In this document: positions 19,707 through 28,413 of the stretch, one piece after another
Layout: each line of letters begins with the position of its first letter
Numbering within the stretch: position 1 is the stretch's first letter
Source of the DNA: Pseudomonadota bacterium
GTDB taxonomy: Bacteria > Pseudomonadota > Alphaproteobacteria > Sphingomonadales > Sphingomonadaceae
Direction of reading: 5' to 3'
Assembly: GCA_018240895.1 (NCBI GenBank)
Contig: JAFEEX010000001.1
Span: forward strand, 9,449-73,448
DNA: 64,000 bases
Notes under the pieces: generated by a model
What the model saw: the letters and a program-made list of their open reading frames with translations, nothing else
What the model was told of the DNA's origin: nothing
Database searches by the model: none
Made by a program: the position numbers and the translations under genes

Positions 19707-20468
19707 ATGGGCACCGCCCTCGCCCTGCCGCGCCGGCTTTCGCTGCGGGCATGGCTGCGCGTAACCTTGCGGCTGGTGGCGATGCTGGCCCTGCTGCTGC
19801 TGTGCATTCCATTCTACTACGTGTGGCGCATCCTGCGGCTGACGAACCCCTGGCCCCGCGTGTTCCTGGGCGGGGTCGCCGCGATCGCCGGGGTGGAAGT
19901 CAGGGCGAGCGGCATAAAGCCTACCGGCCCGGTATTCCTGATCGCCAATCACGTCAGCTGGATCGACATCCCGGCGATCAGCCACATCACCGGCAGCGCC
20001 TTCGTCGGGCATGACGGGCTGGCATCGATGCCGCTGCTCAAATGGCTGTGCAAGATGAACGACACGGTGTTCGTCGCCCGGCATGACCGCGCCAGCGTGG
20101 CCGAACAGGTCGAGCAGGTTCGCGCCGCGCTGAACGAAACGCGCGCTCTGGCGATCTTTCCCGAAGGCACGACCAGTGACGGCACCGGCCTGTTGCCCTT
20201 CAAAAGCTCGCTGCTTTCCGCGTTTGAACCGCTGCCACCGGGGATAGCCGTGCAGCCGGTATTGCTCGACTATGGCCCGGAAGCCGCGCAGATCGCCTGG
20301 GTGGGGGAAGAACACGGGCTGGACAATTTCCTGCGCATCCTTGCCCGGCGGCGCGCCGTGCCGGTGACGGTGGAATTCCTGCCCCCGCTGGCCGGCGATC
20401 AGCTCGCCAGCCGCAAGACAATGGCCCATGCCGCGCGCGAGGCAATTCTGACGGCGTTAAACGTTTAG
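19707..20468 (+). CDS. plsC: 1-acyl-sn-glycerol-3-phosphate acyltransferase
   Basis: Membrane acyltransferase (253 aa) that converts lysophosphatidic acid to phosphatidic acid. The catalytic HX4D motif is NHVSWID (about residues 77-83) and the phosphate-binding motif is FPEGTTSDGTG. A hydrophobic N-terminal segment (VAMLALLLLCIPFYYVW) anchors it in the inner membrane. It begins 6 bases after fur. Confidence 0.93.
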   Translation: MGTALALPRRLSLRAWLRVTLRLVAMLALLLLCIPFYYVWRILRLTNPWPRVFLGGVAAIAGVEVRASGIKPTGPVFLIANHVSWIDIPAISHITGSAFVGHDGLASMPLLKWLCKMNDTVFVARHDRASVAEQVEQVRAALNETRALAIFPEGTTSDGTGLLPFKSSLLSAFEPLPPGIAVQPVLLDYGPEAAQIAWVGEEHGLDNFLRILARRRAVPVTVEFLPPLAGDQLASRKTMAHAAREAILTALNV

Positions 20469-20495
20469 AGGCACTTGTGGGGGCACAATCACGAC

Positions 20496-21635
20496 ATGAA
20501 GAGTTTTCGCAAACAGCTTGTCGCTGATCTTGAATCGCCGCCCCAGGTCCGCCGCGTCGGGTCTGGCTGGCTGTCCGGCTTCTTCGCGATCGTGCTGGCT
20601 ATTGCCGGGTTCTGCTTTGTCGCCGCGCTGCGCTGGCAGATGAGCTTCGCCACGCCTGAACTTGATCCGCTCCACGGCTGGACAGGGTTTCGGGTGCTGG
20701 TTCACGCGATACTCCTGCTGGCCTATGCCCTGTCGCTGGCAAGCCTGTTGCTGCGTCCGCGCAAGGCCATGGGCGCAACCGCGCTGGTGATCGTGCTGGC
20801 CGCGACAATCCTGGGCGGTGCCAATGTCCAGCCGCGCGAATCCCATGACTGGGGCATTTTCTTCGGGCTGGATTTCTTCGCGGTCAACATGATCGCCACC
20901 GGTTTGATGTTCGCGCCGATAGAGCGGATTTTTCCGCACCTGCGCCAGCAGCGCCTGTTCCGTCCCGAATGGAGCGAGGACCTGTTCTACTACCTGATCA
21001 GTTCGATGCTGGTGCAGGTTATCACCTTCCTGGCGCTGGCCCCATCGGGCTACGTCAATGCCCACACGTCCTGGCTGGGCGAGCTGCGCGCCGCCGTGTC
21101 GTCACTGCCCTGGCTGGTGCAATTCGCGCTGGCCATGGTGCTGACCGACCTTGCCCAATACTGGTTCCACCGCCTGTTCCATACCATCCCCTTCCTGTGG
21201 GGGTTCCACGCGGTTCACCACAGCGCCAAATCGATGGATTGGCTGGCCGGCGCGCGGATGCATTTCATTGAAATCGTGGCGCTGCGCGGGGTAACTTCCC
21301 TGCCCCTGCTGACCTTTGGCTTCCTGCCTTCAGTGATGCAGGCTTATGTCGCGCTGGTATATATCTATTCCTCGCTGGTTCACGCCAACCTGCGCGGCGA
21401 TTTCAATCGGCTCGGTCGTTTCGTGGTGGTTCCGCGCTTTCACCACTGGCACCATGCGATCGAGAAAGAGGGCTATGACAAGAACTTCGCCATCCATTTT
21501 CCGGTGATCGACCGGATTTTCGGGACACACTACTTCCCCGACAACGCCTGGCCCAAGGGCTACGGCGTTGAGGAAGATGTGCCCAGGGGCTATCTGGCGC
21601 AGCTGCGCTATCCCTTCGTCCGCAAGGCGCAATAG
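20496..21635 (+). CDS. Sterol desaturase / fatty-acid hydroxylase-family membrane protein
   Basis: A 379-aa integral membrane di-iron enzyme. The eight-histidine pattern is seen as HRLFH, HAVHH and HHWHH, preceded by several transmembrane segments in residues 20-200. Members hydroxylate or desaturate lipids, carotenoids or sphingolipids. In a sphingomonad the substrate could be a carotenoid or sphingolipid, but sequence alone does not decide. The ATG at 20496 was chosen over an in-frame TTG 7 codons upstream. Confidence 0.9.
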   Translation: MKSFRKQLVADLESPPQVRRVGSGWLSGFFAIVLAIAGFCFVAALRWQMSFATPELDPLHGWTGFRVLVHAILLLAYALSLASLLLRPRKAMGATALVIVLAATILGGANVQPRESHDWGIFFGLDFFAVNMIATGLMFAPIERIFPHLRQQRLFRPEWSEDLFYYLISSMLVQVITFLALAPSGYVNAHTSWLGELRAAVSSLPWLVQFALAMVLTDLAQYWFHRLFHTIPFLWGFHAVHHSAKSMDWLAGARMHFIEIVALRGVTSLPLLTFGFLPSVMQAYVALVYIYSSLVHANLRGDFNRLGRFVVVPRFHHWHHAIEKEGYDKNFAIHFPVIDRIFGTHYFPDNAWPKGYGVEEDVPRGYLAQLRYPFVRKAQ

Positions 21636-21690
21636 GGATCGGGCGCACGGGGCTTCAACTCCGCGGCAAAATGCCTTATCGGGCGCCGTC

Positions 21691-23010
21691 ATGCGTCCCT
21701 CCCCGCCTCCACGGACCTTTCGGGTCAAGAGCTTCGGCTGCCAGATGAACGTCTATGATGGCGAGCGGATGGCGGAAATGCTGGCCCAGCAGGGCATCTC
21801 CCCCGCGCCCGAGGGTGAGGAAGCGGATCTGGTGGTGCTCAACACCTGCCACATCCGCGAAAAGGCGGCGGAAAAGGTTTATTCGGATATCGGCCGGATC
21901 GTGAAGGATGCGCGCCGCGAAGATGGCACCGCGCCGCTGATCGCGGTGGCGGGCTGCGTCGCCCAGGCCGAGGGTGAGGAGATCATGACCCGCGCGCCTG
22001 CGGTTTCGATGGTGGTTGGTCCGCAGGCCTATCACCGCCTGCCCGGGATGATCGCCGATGCGGTGGAGGGGCGGCGCTCGGTTGACACCGATATGCCCGC
22101 CGAAACCAAGTTTGATGCCCTGCCCGCGCGGCGCAAGGTTGGCCCCAGCGCGTTCCTGACCGTGCAGGAAGGGTGTGACAAGTTCTGCACCTATTGCGTG
22201 GTCCCCTATACCCGCGGTGCAGAAATATCGCGTCCGTTCAGCGATCTGGTAAGCGAAGCGCAGAGGCTGGTTGATGCCGGCGCGCGCGAAATCACGCTGC
22301 TGGGCCAGAACGTGAATGCCTGGCGCGACGGCGACGGACGCGGGCTGGAGCGGTTGATAGAGGCGCTGGCGGCAATCCCGGCGCTGGCCCGGATCCGCTA
22401 TACCACCAGCCATCCCAACGACATGACCGACGGCCTGATCGCTGCGCACCGTGACGTGGAAAAGTTGATGCCGTTCCTGCACTTGCCGGTTCAGGCCGGG
22501 AATGACCGCGTGCTCAAGGCGATGAACCGCAGCCACACCGTCGCCAGCTATCTGCGGGTGCTTGACCAGGTTCGCGCCGCCCGCCCCGACATCGCGCTGT
22601 CGGGCGATTTTATCGTGGGTTTTCCGGGGGAAACCGACGCGGAGTTTGAAGATACCCTGCGGCTGGTTGAGCAGGTCGGTTATGCCCAGTGCTTCAGCTT
22701 CAAATATTCGCCCCGTCCCGGCACGCCCGCCGCGGCGATGGACCGGCAGATTCCGATGGCCGTCATGGACGAGCGACTGAAGCGCCTTCAGGATGCACTC
22801 AACGGCACTCAACTCGCATTCAACCGCGCTTCGGTGGGGCAGCGTTGCGCCGTTCTGGTTGAACGGCAGGGCAAACAAGACGGTCAGTGGCTGGGCAAGT
22901 CACCCTGGCTGCAATCAGTTCATTTTACCGGCTCGGCCGCAATCGGCGATCTGATCGAAGTCGAGCTGACTCAGGCCGGACCAAATTCACTGGCCGGGCG
23001 CCCTGTCTGA
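21691..23010 (+). CDS. miaB: tRNA-2-methylthio-N6-dimethylallyladenosine synthase MiaB
   Basis: Radical-SAM methylthiotransferase (439 aa) that modifies A37 of tRNAs reading UNN codons. The N-terminal cluster cysteines are in [16 protein letters not shown] and [10 protein letters not shown]; the radical-SAM CxxxCxxC is CDKFCTYC near residue 157; a C-terminal TRAM domain follows. The ATG at 21691 begins just before the family start. A terminator hairpin follows the stop. Confidence 0.96.
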   Translation: MRPSPPPRTFRVKSFGCQMNVYDGERMAEMLAQQGISPAPEGEEADLVVLNTCHIREKAAEKVYSDIGRIVKDARREDGTAPLIAVAGCVAQAEGEEIMTRAPAVSMVVGPQAYHRLPGMIADAVEGRRSVDTDMPAETKFDALPARRKVGPSAFLTVQEGCDKFCTYCVVPYTRGAEISRPFSDLVSEAQRLVDAGAREITLLGQNVNAWRDGDGRGLERLIEALAAIPALARIRYTTSHPNDMTDGLIAAHRDVEKLMPFLHLPVQAGNDRVLKAMNRSHTVASYLRVLDQVRAARPDIALSGDFIVGFPGETDAEFEDTLRLVEQVGYAQCFSFKYSPRPGTPAAAMDRQIPMAVMDERLKRLQDALNGTQLAFNRASVGQRCAVLVERQGKQDGQWLGKSPWLQSVHFTGSAAIGDLIEVELTQAGPNSLAGRPV

Positions 23011-23015
23011 ATGCG

Positions 23016-23047
23016 ATCCCGATCGGATTGCTCCGACCGGGATGCTT
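23016..23047 (+). terminator. Intrinsic terminator of miaB
   Basis: An 11-bp stem with one mismatch, ATCCCGATCGG (23016-23026) with CCGACCGGGAT (23033-23043), a 6-nt loop, and the tail GCTTTT directly after. It begins 6 bases after the miaB stop. Confidence 0.8.
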
Positions 23048-23102
23048 TTCCAAGTAGCGCTGAGCAGGCTGGCCTGCCCAGGTTCATGTCAATGAACGCC
23101 CA

Positions 23103-23582
23103 TCAATAGAAGAACGCGCTGTAAACGGTCTGCACCCGGCCAGTGCGCAGGTTCACCAGCAGCACGTCATTGCCATAGCGGACCCAGCGGGTGCCGGGCA
23201 TGGCGCGCGGCAGGCGATAGGCGCCGGGATCGGCGATCCAGTACCGGTTGGCATAGAACGGCGGCCTCAGGCTGACACCCACCCGCACCGGGGCATAGCT
23301 GTAACCGCGCGGCGGGCCATAGGGACCGCGATGGAACGCGTTGCGGTTCTGGTCGCGGTAATCCCGCCAGGCTTCGCGGTTGGAGCGCTGATCCTGCCGC
23401 AAATCGCGGCGGTCCTGCTGAACCTGGCGGCGATCCTGCTGGATCTGGCGCTGATCCTGGCTGATCTGATACTGGTCATGCCGGGCATCGCGCCCGTCGC
23501 GCCGCAGATCGGCCGTCTGCGCCGTTGCCAGCGTCGGGGTCAAAACAGAGGCGGCCAGGGCGGCTATGATGAACTTGCGCAT
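23103..23582 (-). CDS. RcnB-family periplasmic protein
   Basis: A 159-aa secreted protein with a Sec signal peptide (about residues 1-22, ending ATAQ). The middle (about 35-75) is a low-complexity Gln/Asp/Arg helix with repeats of the form QDRRQ, probably a coiled coil. The C-terminal RcnB-like domain carries YWIADPGAYRLP and RWVRYGNDVLLVNLRTGRV. RcnB was described as a periplasmic regulator of Ni/Co homeostasis in E. coli; the function of this larger alphaproteobacterial family is not established. It lies inverted between miaB and phoH. Confidence 0.85.
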   Translation of the reverse strand: MRKFIIAALAASVLTPTLATAQTADLRRDGRDARHDQYQISQDQRQIQQDRRQVQQDRRDLRQDQRSNREAWRDYRDQNRNAFHRGPYGPPRGYSYAPVRVGVSLRPPFYANRYWIADPGAYRLPRAMPGTRWVRYGNDVLLVNLRTGRVQTVYSAFFY

Positions 23583-23800
23583 CGGGATTCTCCTGCAATG
23601 TGGTCGCCAATCCTGCGATCGTTGACGCATGGCCTTTCTGGCCCGGCCCGGCTGAACTGGCCGCGAATGCCCGGTTCAGTTTCGCTCCATTTCGGTAATC
23701 GATTGTCGCAATCGGTAACCGGGGCGAACCGCGCCCTTATCCACACCGGCGCGGTCACGGCTTGCTTGCGCTAGGCGAGCCAGCGCCTATGTTTATGCGG

Positions 23801-23816
23801 ACCGGACAGTCCGGAC
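23801..23816. repeat. 16-bp palindromic repeat, copy before phoH
   Basis: ACCGGACAGTCCGGAC has a near-perfect partner, ACCGGACAATCCGGAC, at 24896-24911 on the far side of phoH. Each contains the palindrome CCGGAC-N-TCCGG. Confidence 0.6.
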
Positions 23817-23840
23817 GAAAGGAGCACACCGCCCCAACCT

Positions 23841-24857
23841 ATGGCTCGCAAACCTGCCCGCGCCCACGAACCGGCGCATAACCGTTCCGCCCCGTCGCGC
23901 GCACGCACGGAGCTTGAATTCGACGAGGCCACAATCCTTGGGGCATTGTTCGGGCAGTTTGACGCCAATCTGGTACTGATCGAAAACCGGCTGGGCGTGT
24001 TCATCGCCGCGCGCGGCAACCGTGTGCAGATCGAAGGATCGGAAGACGGCGTGGCCCGCGCCCGAGAGGTGCTGAAAACCATGCATCAGCGGCTGATCCA
24101 GGGGCAGGAGTTGGACCCCGGCGCGGTCGAGGCGATCATCGCCATGTCCGCCGAACCGACGCTGGAGGGGATCGTTTCTGGCGATGACGGCGCTCCGCCG
24201 ATCATCATCCGCACCCGCAAGAAAACCATCGTTCCGCGCAGCGCCACCCAGATCGACTATATGCGCGCGCTGGCCAGCAAGGACGTGATCTTCGCGCTTG
24301 GCCCCGCCGGCACGGGCAAGACCTATGTTGCCGTGGCCCAGGCGGTGAGCCAGCTTATCACCGGATCGGTCCAGCGCCTGATCCTGAGCCGCCCTGCGGT
24401 TGAAGCGGGTGAGCGGCTGGGCTTCCTGCCCGGCGACATGAAGGAAAAGGTCGATCCCTATCTGCGCCCGCTGTATGACGCGCTGTACGATTGTATGCCG
24501 CCCGAACAGGTTGAGCGGCGCATCGCCAGCGGCGAGATAGAGATTGCGCCAATCGCCTTCATGCGCGGCCGCACCCTGGCCGATGCCTTCGTGATCCTTG
24601 ACGAGGCGCAGAACACCACCCCGGCGCAGATGAAGATGTTCCTGACCCGGTTTGGCCAGAACAGCCGGATGGTGGTCTGCGGCGACCCGCGCCAGGTTGA
24701 CATTCCCGGCGGCGATTCGTTCAGCGGCCTTGCCGACGCGGTCAAGCGGCTGGAAGGGATAGAGGGCATAGCAGTAACCCGCTTCACCCGCGCCGACGTG
24801 GTCCGCCACCCGATCGTCGGGCGGATCGTGGAGGCTTATGAGGGAGCGGGTGCTTAG
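23841..24857 (+). CDS. phoH: PhoH-family ATPase
   Basis: A 338-aa PhoH-like (YbeZ-type) protein. An N-terminal KH-like region is followed by the P-loop GPAGTGKTY near residue 155 and DEAQNTTPAQMKMFLTRFG with the Walker B and sensor residues. YbeZ works with YbeY in rRNA maturation, and the standard order miaB-phoH-ybeY-corC is kept here. Two insertions interrupt it: the RcnB-like gene before phoH and a repeat block after it. Confidence 0.95.
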   Translation: MARKPARAHEPAHNRSAPSRARTELEFDEATILGALFGQFDANLVLIENRLGVFIAARGNRVQIEGSEDGVARAREVLKTMHQRLIQGQELDPGAVEAIIAMSAEPTLEGIVSGDDGAPPIIIRTRKKTIVPRSATQIDYMRALASKDVIFALGPAGTGKTYVAVAQAVSQLITGSVQRLILSRPAVEAGERLGFLPGDMKEKVDPYLRPLYDALYDCMPPEQVERRIASGEIEIAPIAFMRGRTLADAFVILDEAQNTTPAQMKMFLTRFGQNSRMVVCGDPRQVDIPGGDSFSGLADAVKRLEGIEGIAVTRFTRADVVRHPIVGRIVEAYEGAGA

Positions 24858-24895
24858 CATTTTGTGGCGTCGGGAAGGTCAACGGTCCCTGCAAG

Positions 24896-24911
24896 ACCGG
24901 ACAATCCGGAC
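24896..24911. repeat. 16-bp palindromic repeat, copy after phoH
   Basis: ACCGGACAATCCGGAC, one base different from the copy at 23801-23816, in direct orientation. It opens the 398-bp non-coding block between phoH and ybeY. Confidence 0.6.
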
Positions 24912-24921
24912 ACAAAACTCG

Positions 24922-24955
24922 CCGTCACCCCGGGCTTGACCCGGGGTCCAGCTAT
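24922..24955. repeat. REP-like repeat family B, left copy
   Basis: Contains GTCACCCCGGGCTTGACC followed by CGGGGTCCAGCT. The inner CCCCGGGcttgaCCCGGGG is itself a hairpin. An inverted copy lies at 25121-25153, and the two flank a GIY-YIG remnant. Confidence 0.85.
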
Positions 24956-24975
24956 TCCTTCCGCGCCGCGCTCCT

Positions 24976-25120
24976 TCAAGTGAGGTGGTCATGGATGTCC
25001 GGCCATGCCGACTTGATGCGTTCGATCAGATCCAACTTCCGTTCCCGCTGCCAACGCTTCAACTGCCTTTCGCAGCCAACCCATACGAGCTTGCGCAACT
25101 TGTGTGGTGCGAAAAAAGGA
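24976..25120 (-). pseudogene. GIY-YIG endonuclease remnant (C-terminal fragment)
   Basis: On the minus strand an open frame ending in TGA at 24976-24978 encodes KLRKLVWV, then RQLKRWQRERKLDLIE, then WPDIHDHL. This matches the C-terminal part of orphan GIY-YIG proteins (compare ELVW and EKKLKGWSRAKKLALI in the intact gene at 664-984). The N-terminal GIY and YIG strands are missing, and a stretch between LVWV and RQLKRW appears deleted. There is no start codon; upstream the frame runs straight into the family B repeat. The coding part is about 48 codons. This is a decayed copy, not a working gene. Confidence 0.72.
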
Positions 25121-25153
25121 AGCTGACCCCCGGTTCAAGCCCGGGGTGACGGG
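25121..25153. repeat. REP-like repeat family B, right copy
   Basis: Contains GACCCCCGGTTCAAGCCCGG followed by GGTGACGGG, the reverse complement of the copy at 24922-24955 with a few changes. The similarity continues inward through AGCT and TTCCTT, so the inverted arms include more than the core palindrome. Confidence 0.85.
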
Positions 25154-25207
25154 TTTGGGCAGTTACCTATTGCCACCCTCACCCGTCCCGCCAAACCCCA
25201 CCCGCTC

Positions 25208-25228
25208 AGCCTGAGCTTGTCGAAGGCC
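25208..25228. repeat. REP-like repeat family A, degenerate copy before ybeY
   Basis: AGCCTGAGCTTGTCGAAGGC, a variant of the family A core, lies in the leader of ybeY about 28 bases before its ATG. An in-frame TTG at 25217 lies inside the repeat and is rejected as the start. Confidence 0.7.
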
Positions 25229-25255
25229 GCGCGCTGGCTTAGCCCCGACATCTGC

Positions 25256-25750
25256 ATGGAACTCGAAATCTCTCTCGAAGCCCCCTGGCCTTCCCCGCCC
25301 GATTGGGAGGTCCTGGCCGGACGCGCTGCAGCCGCTCTGGCCGAAGTCGCCCCGGAACTTGCCAACCCGCGCCTGTCCGCCAGTCTGCTGTTTGCCGGTG
25401 ATGCAGAGGTTCACGCGCTCAACCGGGAATGGCGGGGCAAGGACAAGCCGACCAATGTGCTGTCCTTCCCGATGCTGGAGCGCGATGATCTGCTGGCCCT
25501 GCGCCCCGATGGTCCGCCCGAACTGCTGGGCGATGTGGCCCTGGCGCTGGAGACCTGCAAACGCGAGGCAGCAGACAAGGGCATCACCCTTGAAGCCCAC
25601 ACCGCGCACCTGATCATCCACGGCCTGCTGCATCTGGCCGGCCACGATCATGAGATTTCCTCCGCCGATGCCCGAGTGATGGAACTGCTGGAGATAAAGG
25701 CGCTTGCGCTGATGGGCATCGCCGACCCATATGGCGATCACGAAACGTAA
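25256..25750 (+). CDS. ybeY: Endoribonuclease YbeY
   Basis: A 164-aa metal-dependent RNase needed for 16S rRNA 3'-end maturation and 70S quality control. The zinc motif H3XH5XH is complete in HGLLHLAGHDH near residues 121-131, and REWRGKDKPTNVLSFP is the other family signature. The ATG at 25256 gives the standard length. It is downstream of phoH as usual, but a 398-bp repeat-rich insertion separates the two, so it may need its own promoter. Confidence 0.95.
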   Translation: MELEISLEAPWPSPPDWEVLAGRAAAALAEVAPELANPRLSASLLFAGDAEVHALNREWRGKDKPTNVLSFPMLERDDLLALRPDGPPELLGDVALALETCKREAADKGITLEAHTAHLIIHGLLHLAGHDHEISSADARVMELLEIKALALMGIADPYGDHET

Positions 25751-25769
25751 CAGGGATCACACTAGGCCG

Positions 25770-26675
25770 ATGGCCGACAGTCATTCACCGGAGACAGACA
25801 GTAAACGCACGCTGTGGCGTTCTGTCCGCCGGTTTTTCGATGGCACCGAAGCCGATCAATCGCTGCGCGCCCAGCTGGAAGAGGCGATTGACGAGCATGA
25901 GGACACCGCCAAAAGCGGCGCGGCCGGCAATGGTGACCTGACCCCGCTGGAGCGGCAGATGCTCCGCAACCTGCTTCACTTCAGCGAACACGATGCCGAT
26001 GATGTGGCGATCCCCCGCGGCGAGATCATCGCCCTGCCGAAAGGGGCCAGCTGGGACGAGGTGGTTGCGGCCTTTGCCGAGCATGGCCATTCGCGCCTGC
26101 CGGTCTATGGAGAAACGCTGGACGAAATTGTCGGCATGGTGCTGATCAAGGACATCTTCCCGTTTCTTGCCAGCGGCAAGCCGCCCCGCGACTGGACCAC
26201 GCTGCTGCGTCAGCCGCTGTTTGTGCCGCAGGCGCGCAACGCGCTGGACGTGCTGAACGATATGCGGGCCAGCCGGGTTCATTTAGCGGTGGTGATTGAT
26301 GAATATTCCGGCACCGACGGGATCATCACCTTTGAGGATCTGGTCGAGGAAATCGTCGGCGAGATCGAGGATGAGCATGACGATGCCCCTCAGGATCTGC
26401 TGCAACCGCTGAGCGACGGTATCTGGGAGGCCGATGCCCGCGCCGAGCTGGACGAGGTGGGCGAGCGGATCGACCCGCGGCTGGGCGAGGTGGAGGAAGA
26501 CGTCGATACCCTGGGCGGGCTGGCCTTTTTGCTGGCGGGGCAGGTTCCGCAGGTTGGCGCGATCCTGGCCCATGACAGCGGCTGGATGCTGGAAGTGGTT
26601 GCGGGCAACGAAAAACACGTTACCCGTCTGCGGCTGCACCCTCCCCCTCCTCGGTCGGAAGAACCCCAAGAGTAA
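25770..26675 (+). CDS. corC: CorC/HlyC-family CBS-domain transporter-associated protein
   Basis: A 301-aa cytoplasmic protein with two CBS domains (about residues 65-185, including RLPVYGETLDEIVGMVLIKDIF and HLAVVIDEYSGTDGIITFEDLVEEIVGEIEDE split across both) and a C-terminal CorC_HlyC domain. It is linked to magnesium/cobalt efflux and, in Gram-negatives, to the ybeY-corC-lnt cluster. Here lnt does not follow; a LysR regulator does. Start at ATG 25770, 19 bases after ybeY. Confidence 0.93.
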   Translation: MADSHSPETDSKRTLWRSVRRFFDGTEADQSLRAQLEEAIDEHEDTAKSGAAGNGDLTPLERQMLRNLLHFSEHDADDVAIPRGEIIALPKGASWDEVVAAFAEHGHSRLPVYGETLDEIVGMVLIKDIFPFLASGKPPRDWTTLLRQPLFVPQARNALDVLNDMRASRVHLAVVIDEYSGTDGIITFEDLVEEIVGEIEDEHDDAPQDLLQPLSDGIWEADARAELDEVGERIDPRLGEVEEDVDTLGGLAFLLAGQVPQVGAILAHDSGWMLEVVAGNEKHVTRLRLHPPPPRSEEPQE

Positions 26676-26680
26676 CCAGC

Positions 26681-27565
26681 GTGGCCATTCGCCGTCTCCC
26701 TCCCCTTCGCGCGATCGAGGCCTTCGTGCGGATCGTCAGGCTGGGCAGCGCCCGCGCCGCCGCCGATGAACTGGGGCTAAGCCCCTCGGCATTGTCGCGG
26801 CGGGTTTCCGCGCTTGAGGATTTTATCGGCAAGCGGCTGTTCACCCGCCAGCATCAGGCGATGAAGCTGACTGATGAAGGCCACGCCTTTTACGACGCGG
26901 TCAGCCCGAAATTTGATGAGCTGGCCGCTGCGGTTGAGGGGCAGGTGGAGGATTCCAAGGTTCTGCGCCTGCATCTGGGGGTATTGCCGCTGTTCGGCAC
27001 CCAGCGCCTGTTCCCGCGCCTGCCCGAACTGCGCAAACAGCAGCCGCGCCTGCATATCGATATCGATACCAGCCCACACCTGCTTGCCCGGGTTGGCGAC
27101 ACGCTGGATGCGGCGATCATCCTGTCAAGCCAGCCGGATGCGTCGTATCATTCGGTTCGGCTGGATCACAACCGGGTCTTCGCCTTTACCTCGCGCGCGG
27201 TGGTTGATGAAATCGGCACCGATCCGGACGAACAGGTGCTGTCCCGCCAGACCTTTCTGATCCACACCGAAATGCCGGAAAGTTTCATTGCCTGGAAACA
27301 GGCGCTGAACATGCCAAAGCTGGAGCCGGCTGCGATCGACCATTTCGATTCCGGCCAGATAATTCTTGAAGCGGCGGCCAACGGCCTTGGCATTGCCATC
27401 ATGCATGACGATCACTTTTTGCGCGCCCATGATCAACGGCTGGCAAAGCTTTTCGATGTCGAGGTGGAAAGCCCCTATTCCTACTGGTTCGTCTGCCGCC
27501 CCCACGCGCTTGAATTGCGCGCGGTGCGGATTTTCAACGATTGGATCATCAAGGCGGGGCTTTAG
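26681..27565 (+). CDS. LysR-family transcriptional regulator
   Basis: A 294-aa regulator of the GcvA-like LysR branch. The winged-helix domain lies at about residues 1-65 (LRAIEAFVRIVRLGSARAAADELGLSPSALSRRVSALE in outline), followed by a substrate-binding domain. It starts 5 bases after corC, in the position where lnt is often found. The target and inducer are unknown; no divergent partner gene is present. Confidence 0.9.
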   Translation: MAIRRLPPLRAIEAFVRIVRLGSARAAADELGLSPSALSRRVSALEDFIGKRLFTRQHQAMKLTDEGHAFYDAVSPKFDELAAAVEGQVEDSKVLRLHLGVLPLFGTQRLFPRLPELRKQQPRLHIDIDTSPHLLARVGDTLDAAIILSSQPDASYHSVRLDHNRVFAFTSRAVVDEIGTDPDEQVLSRQTFLIHTEMPESFIAWKQALNMPKLEPAAIDHFDSGQIILEAAANGLGIAIMHDDHFLRAHDQRLAKLFDVEVESPYSYWFVCRPHALELRAVRIFNDWIIKAGL

Positions 27566-27594
27566 CGTTTGGTCCAGCCGGTTATGATCCGGCC

Positions 27595-28293
27595 ATGACC
27601 AAGCGATTCGCCCTTACCGCTCTGCTTGCCGCCACCGCCCTGCTGGCCGGCAGCGTCCACGCCGCCGCGCCCAAAAAGCCGCTGGCCAAACCCCGGGCCG
27701 CCGCGCCTGCGCCCAGGCCCGCGCCGCTGCCCGATACGGTGCGCGTGGCGATGGTCACCGCGCTGGGGACAATCGAGCTGGACCTTGATCACAAGCACGC
27801 ACCGGTCACGGTTGAAAACTTTATCCGCTATGTCGATGCGCGGAAATTTGACGGGATGCCGTTCTACCGGGCGATGCGGCTGGACTGGGGCACCCAGCCC
27901 AACGGGCTGATCCAGGCCGGGTTGCAGGCCAACCCCGCCAAGGTGTTCAAGCCGATCGCGCACGAGCCGACCGATGTAACCGGCATCAGCCACAAGGCGG
28001 GAACAATCTCCATGGCGCGCTATGCCCCGGGGACGGCAATGGCCGATTTTTCGATCCTGCTGTCAGACCTGACCAGCCTGGATGCCGATCCCAAATCGCC
28101 CAATCCCGATACCCAGGCCGGCTTTGCCGCCTTTGGCCATGTTGTGTCTGGCATGGATGTGGTGCGGAAAATCTGGGATTCGCCGCTCTCCCCCACCAAG
28201 GGCGAAGGGCCGCTGAAAGGCCAGATGCTCGATCCGCCGGTCAGGGTGCTGACGGTCCGGCGGGTAGCGATACCGCCCGTCCCTGCGCAATAG
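27595..28293 (+). CDS. Exported cyclophilin-type peptidyl-prolyl isomerase
   Basis: A 232-aa protein with a signal peptide (residues 1-20, LLAATALLAGSVHA) and an Ala/Pro/Lys-rich linker before a cyclophilin domain (LGTIELDLDHKHAPVTVENF, then GMPFYRAM). Core residues of classical cyclophilins are changed (for example RAM where FHR is usual), so it is a divergent, probably periplasmic member with uncertain isomerase activity. It is convergent with ppiB. Confidence 0.88.
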   Translation: MTKRFALTALLAATALLAGSVHAAAPKKPLAKPRAAAPAPRPAPLPDTVRVAMVTALGTIELDLDHKHAPVTVENFIRYVDARKFDGMPFYRAMRLDWGTQPNGLIQAGLQANPAKVFKPIAHEPTDVTGISHKAGTISMARYAPGTAMADFSILLSDLTSLDADPKSPNPDTQAGFAAFGHVVSGMDVVRKIWDSPLSPTKGEGPLKGQMLDPPVRVLTVRRVAIPPVPAQ

Positions 28294-28409
28294 CCCTCTC
28301 CCCGGTACGGGGAGAGGGTTGGGAGAGGGGAACGCGCACCGCCCCTCTCAACTTCGGCCAGCCCGCTTCGCGTGCAGGCCTGCGTATCTCTCCCCTGAAG
28401 GGGAGAGAG
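28294..28409. repeat. Cluster of CCCTCTCCCC-type palindromes between convergent genes
   Basis: Three hairpins lie in 116 bases: CCCTCTCCCC-ggtac-GGGGAGAGGG (28294-28318), GGGAGAGGGG with CCCCTCTC (28321-28349), and CTCTCCCC-tgaa-GGGGAGAG (about 28387-28407). They fill the gap between a plus-strand and a minus-strand gene, so they may act as a bidirectional terminator as well as a dispersed repeat (family C). A similar block is at 61752-61835. Confidence 0.75.
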
Positions 28410-28413
28410 CGCC

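Noticed and set aside
18948..20429. A 493-codon minus-strand open frame across mucR, fur and plsC
   Set aside because: Antisense of three well-supported genes; composition (Arg, Gln, His rich) is that of a shadow frame.
23331..23500. Internal repeats in the RcnB-like gene (CTGATCCTG and similar) considered as a CRISPR or tandem DNA repeat
   Set aside because: They encode the Gln/Asp/Arg coiled-coil and stay in frame with unequal units; no spacers of constant size. No CRISPR array was seen elsewhere.
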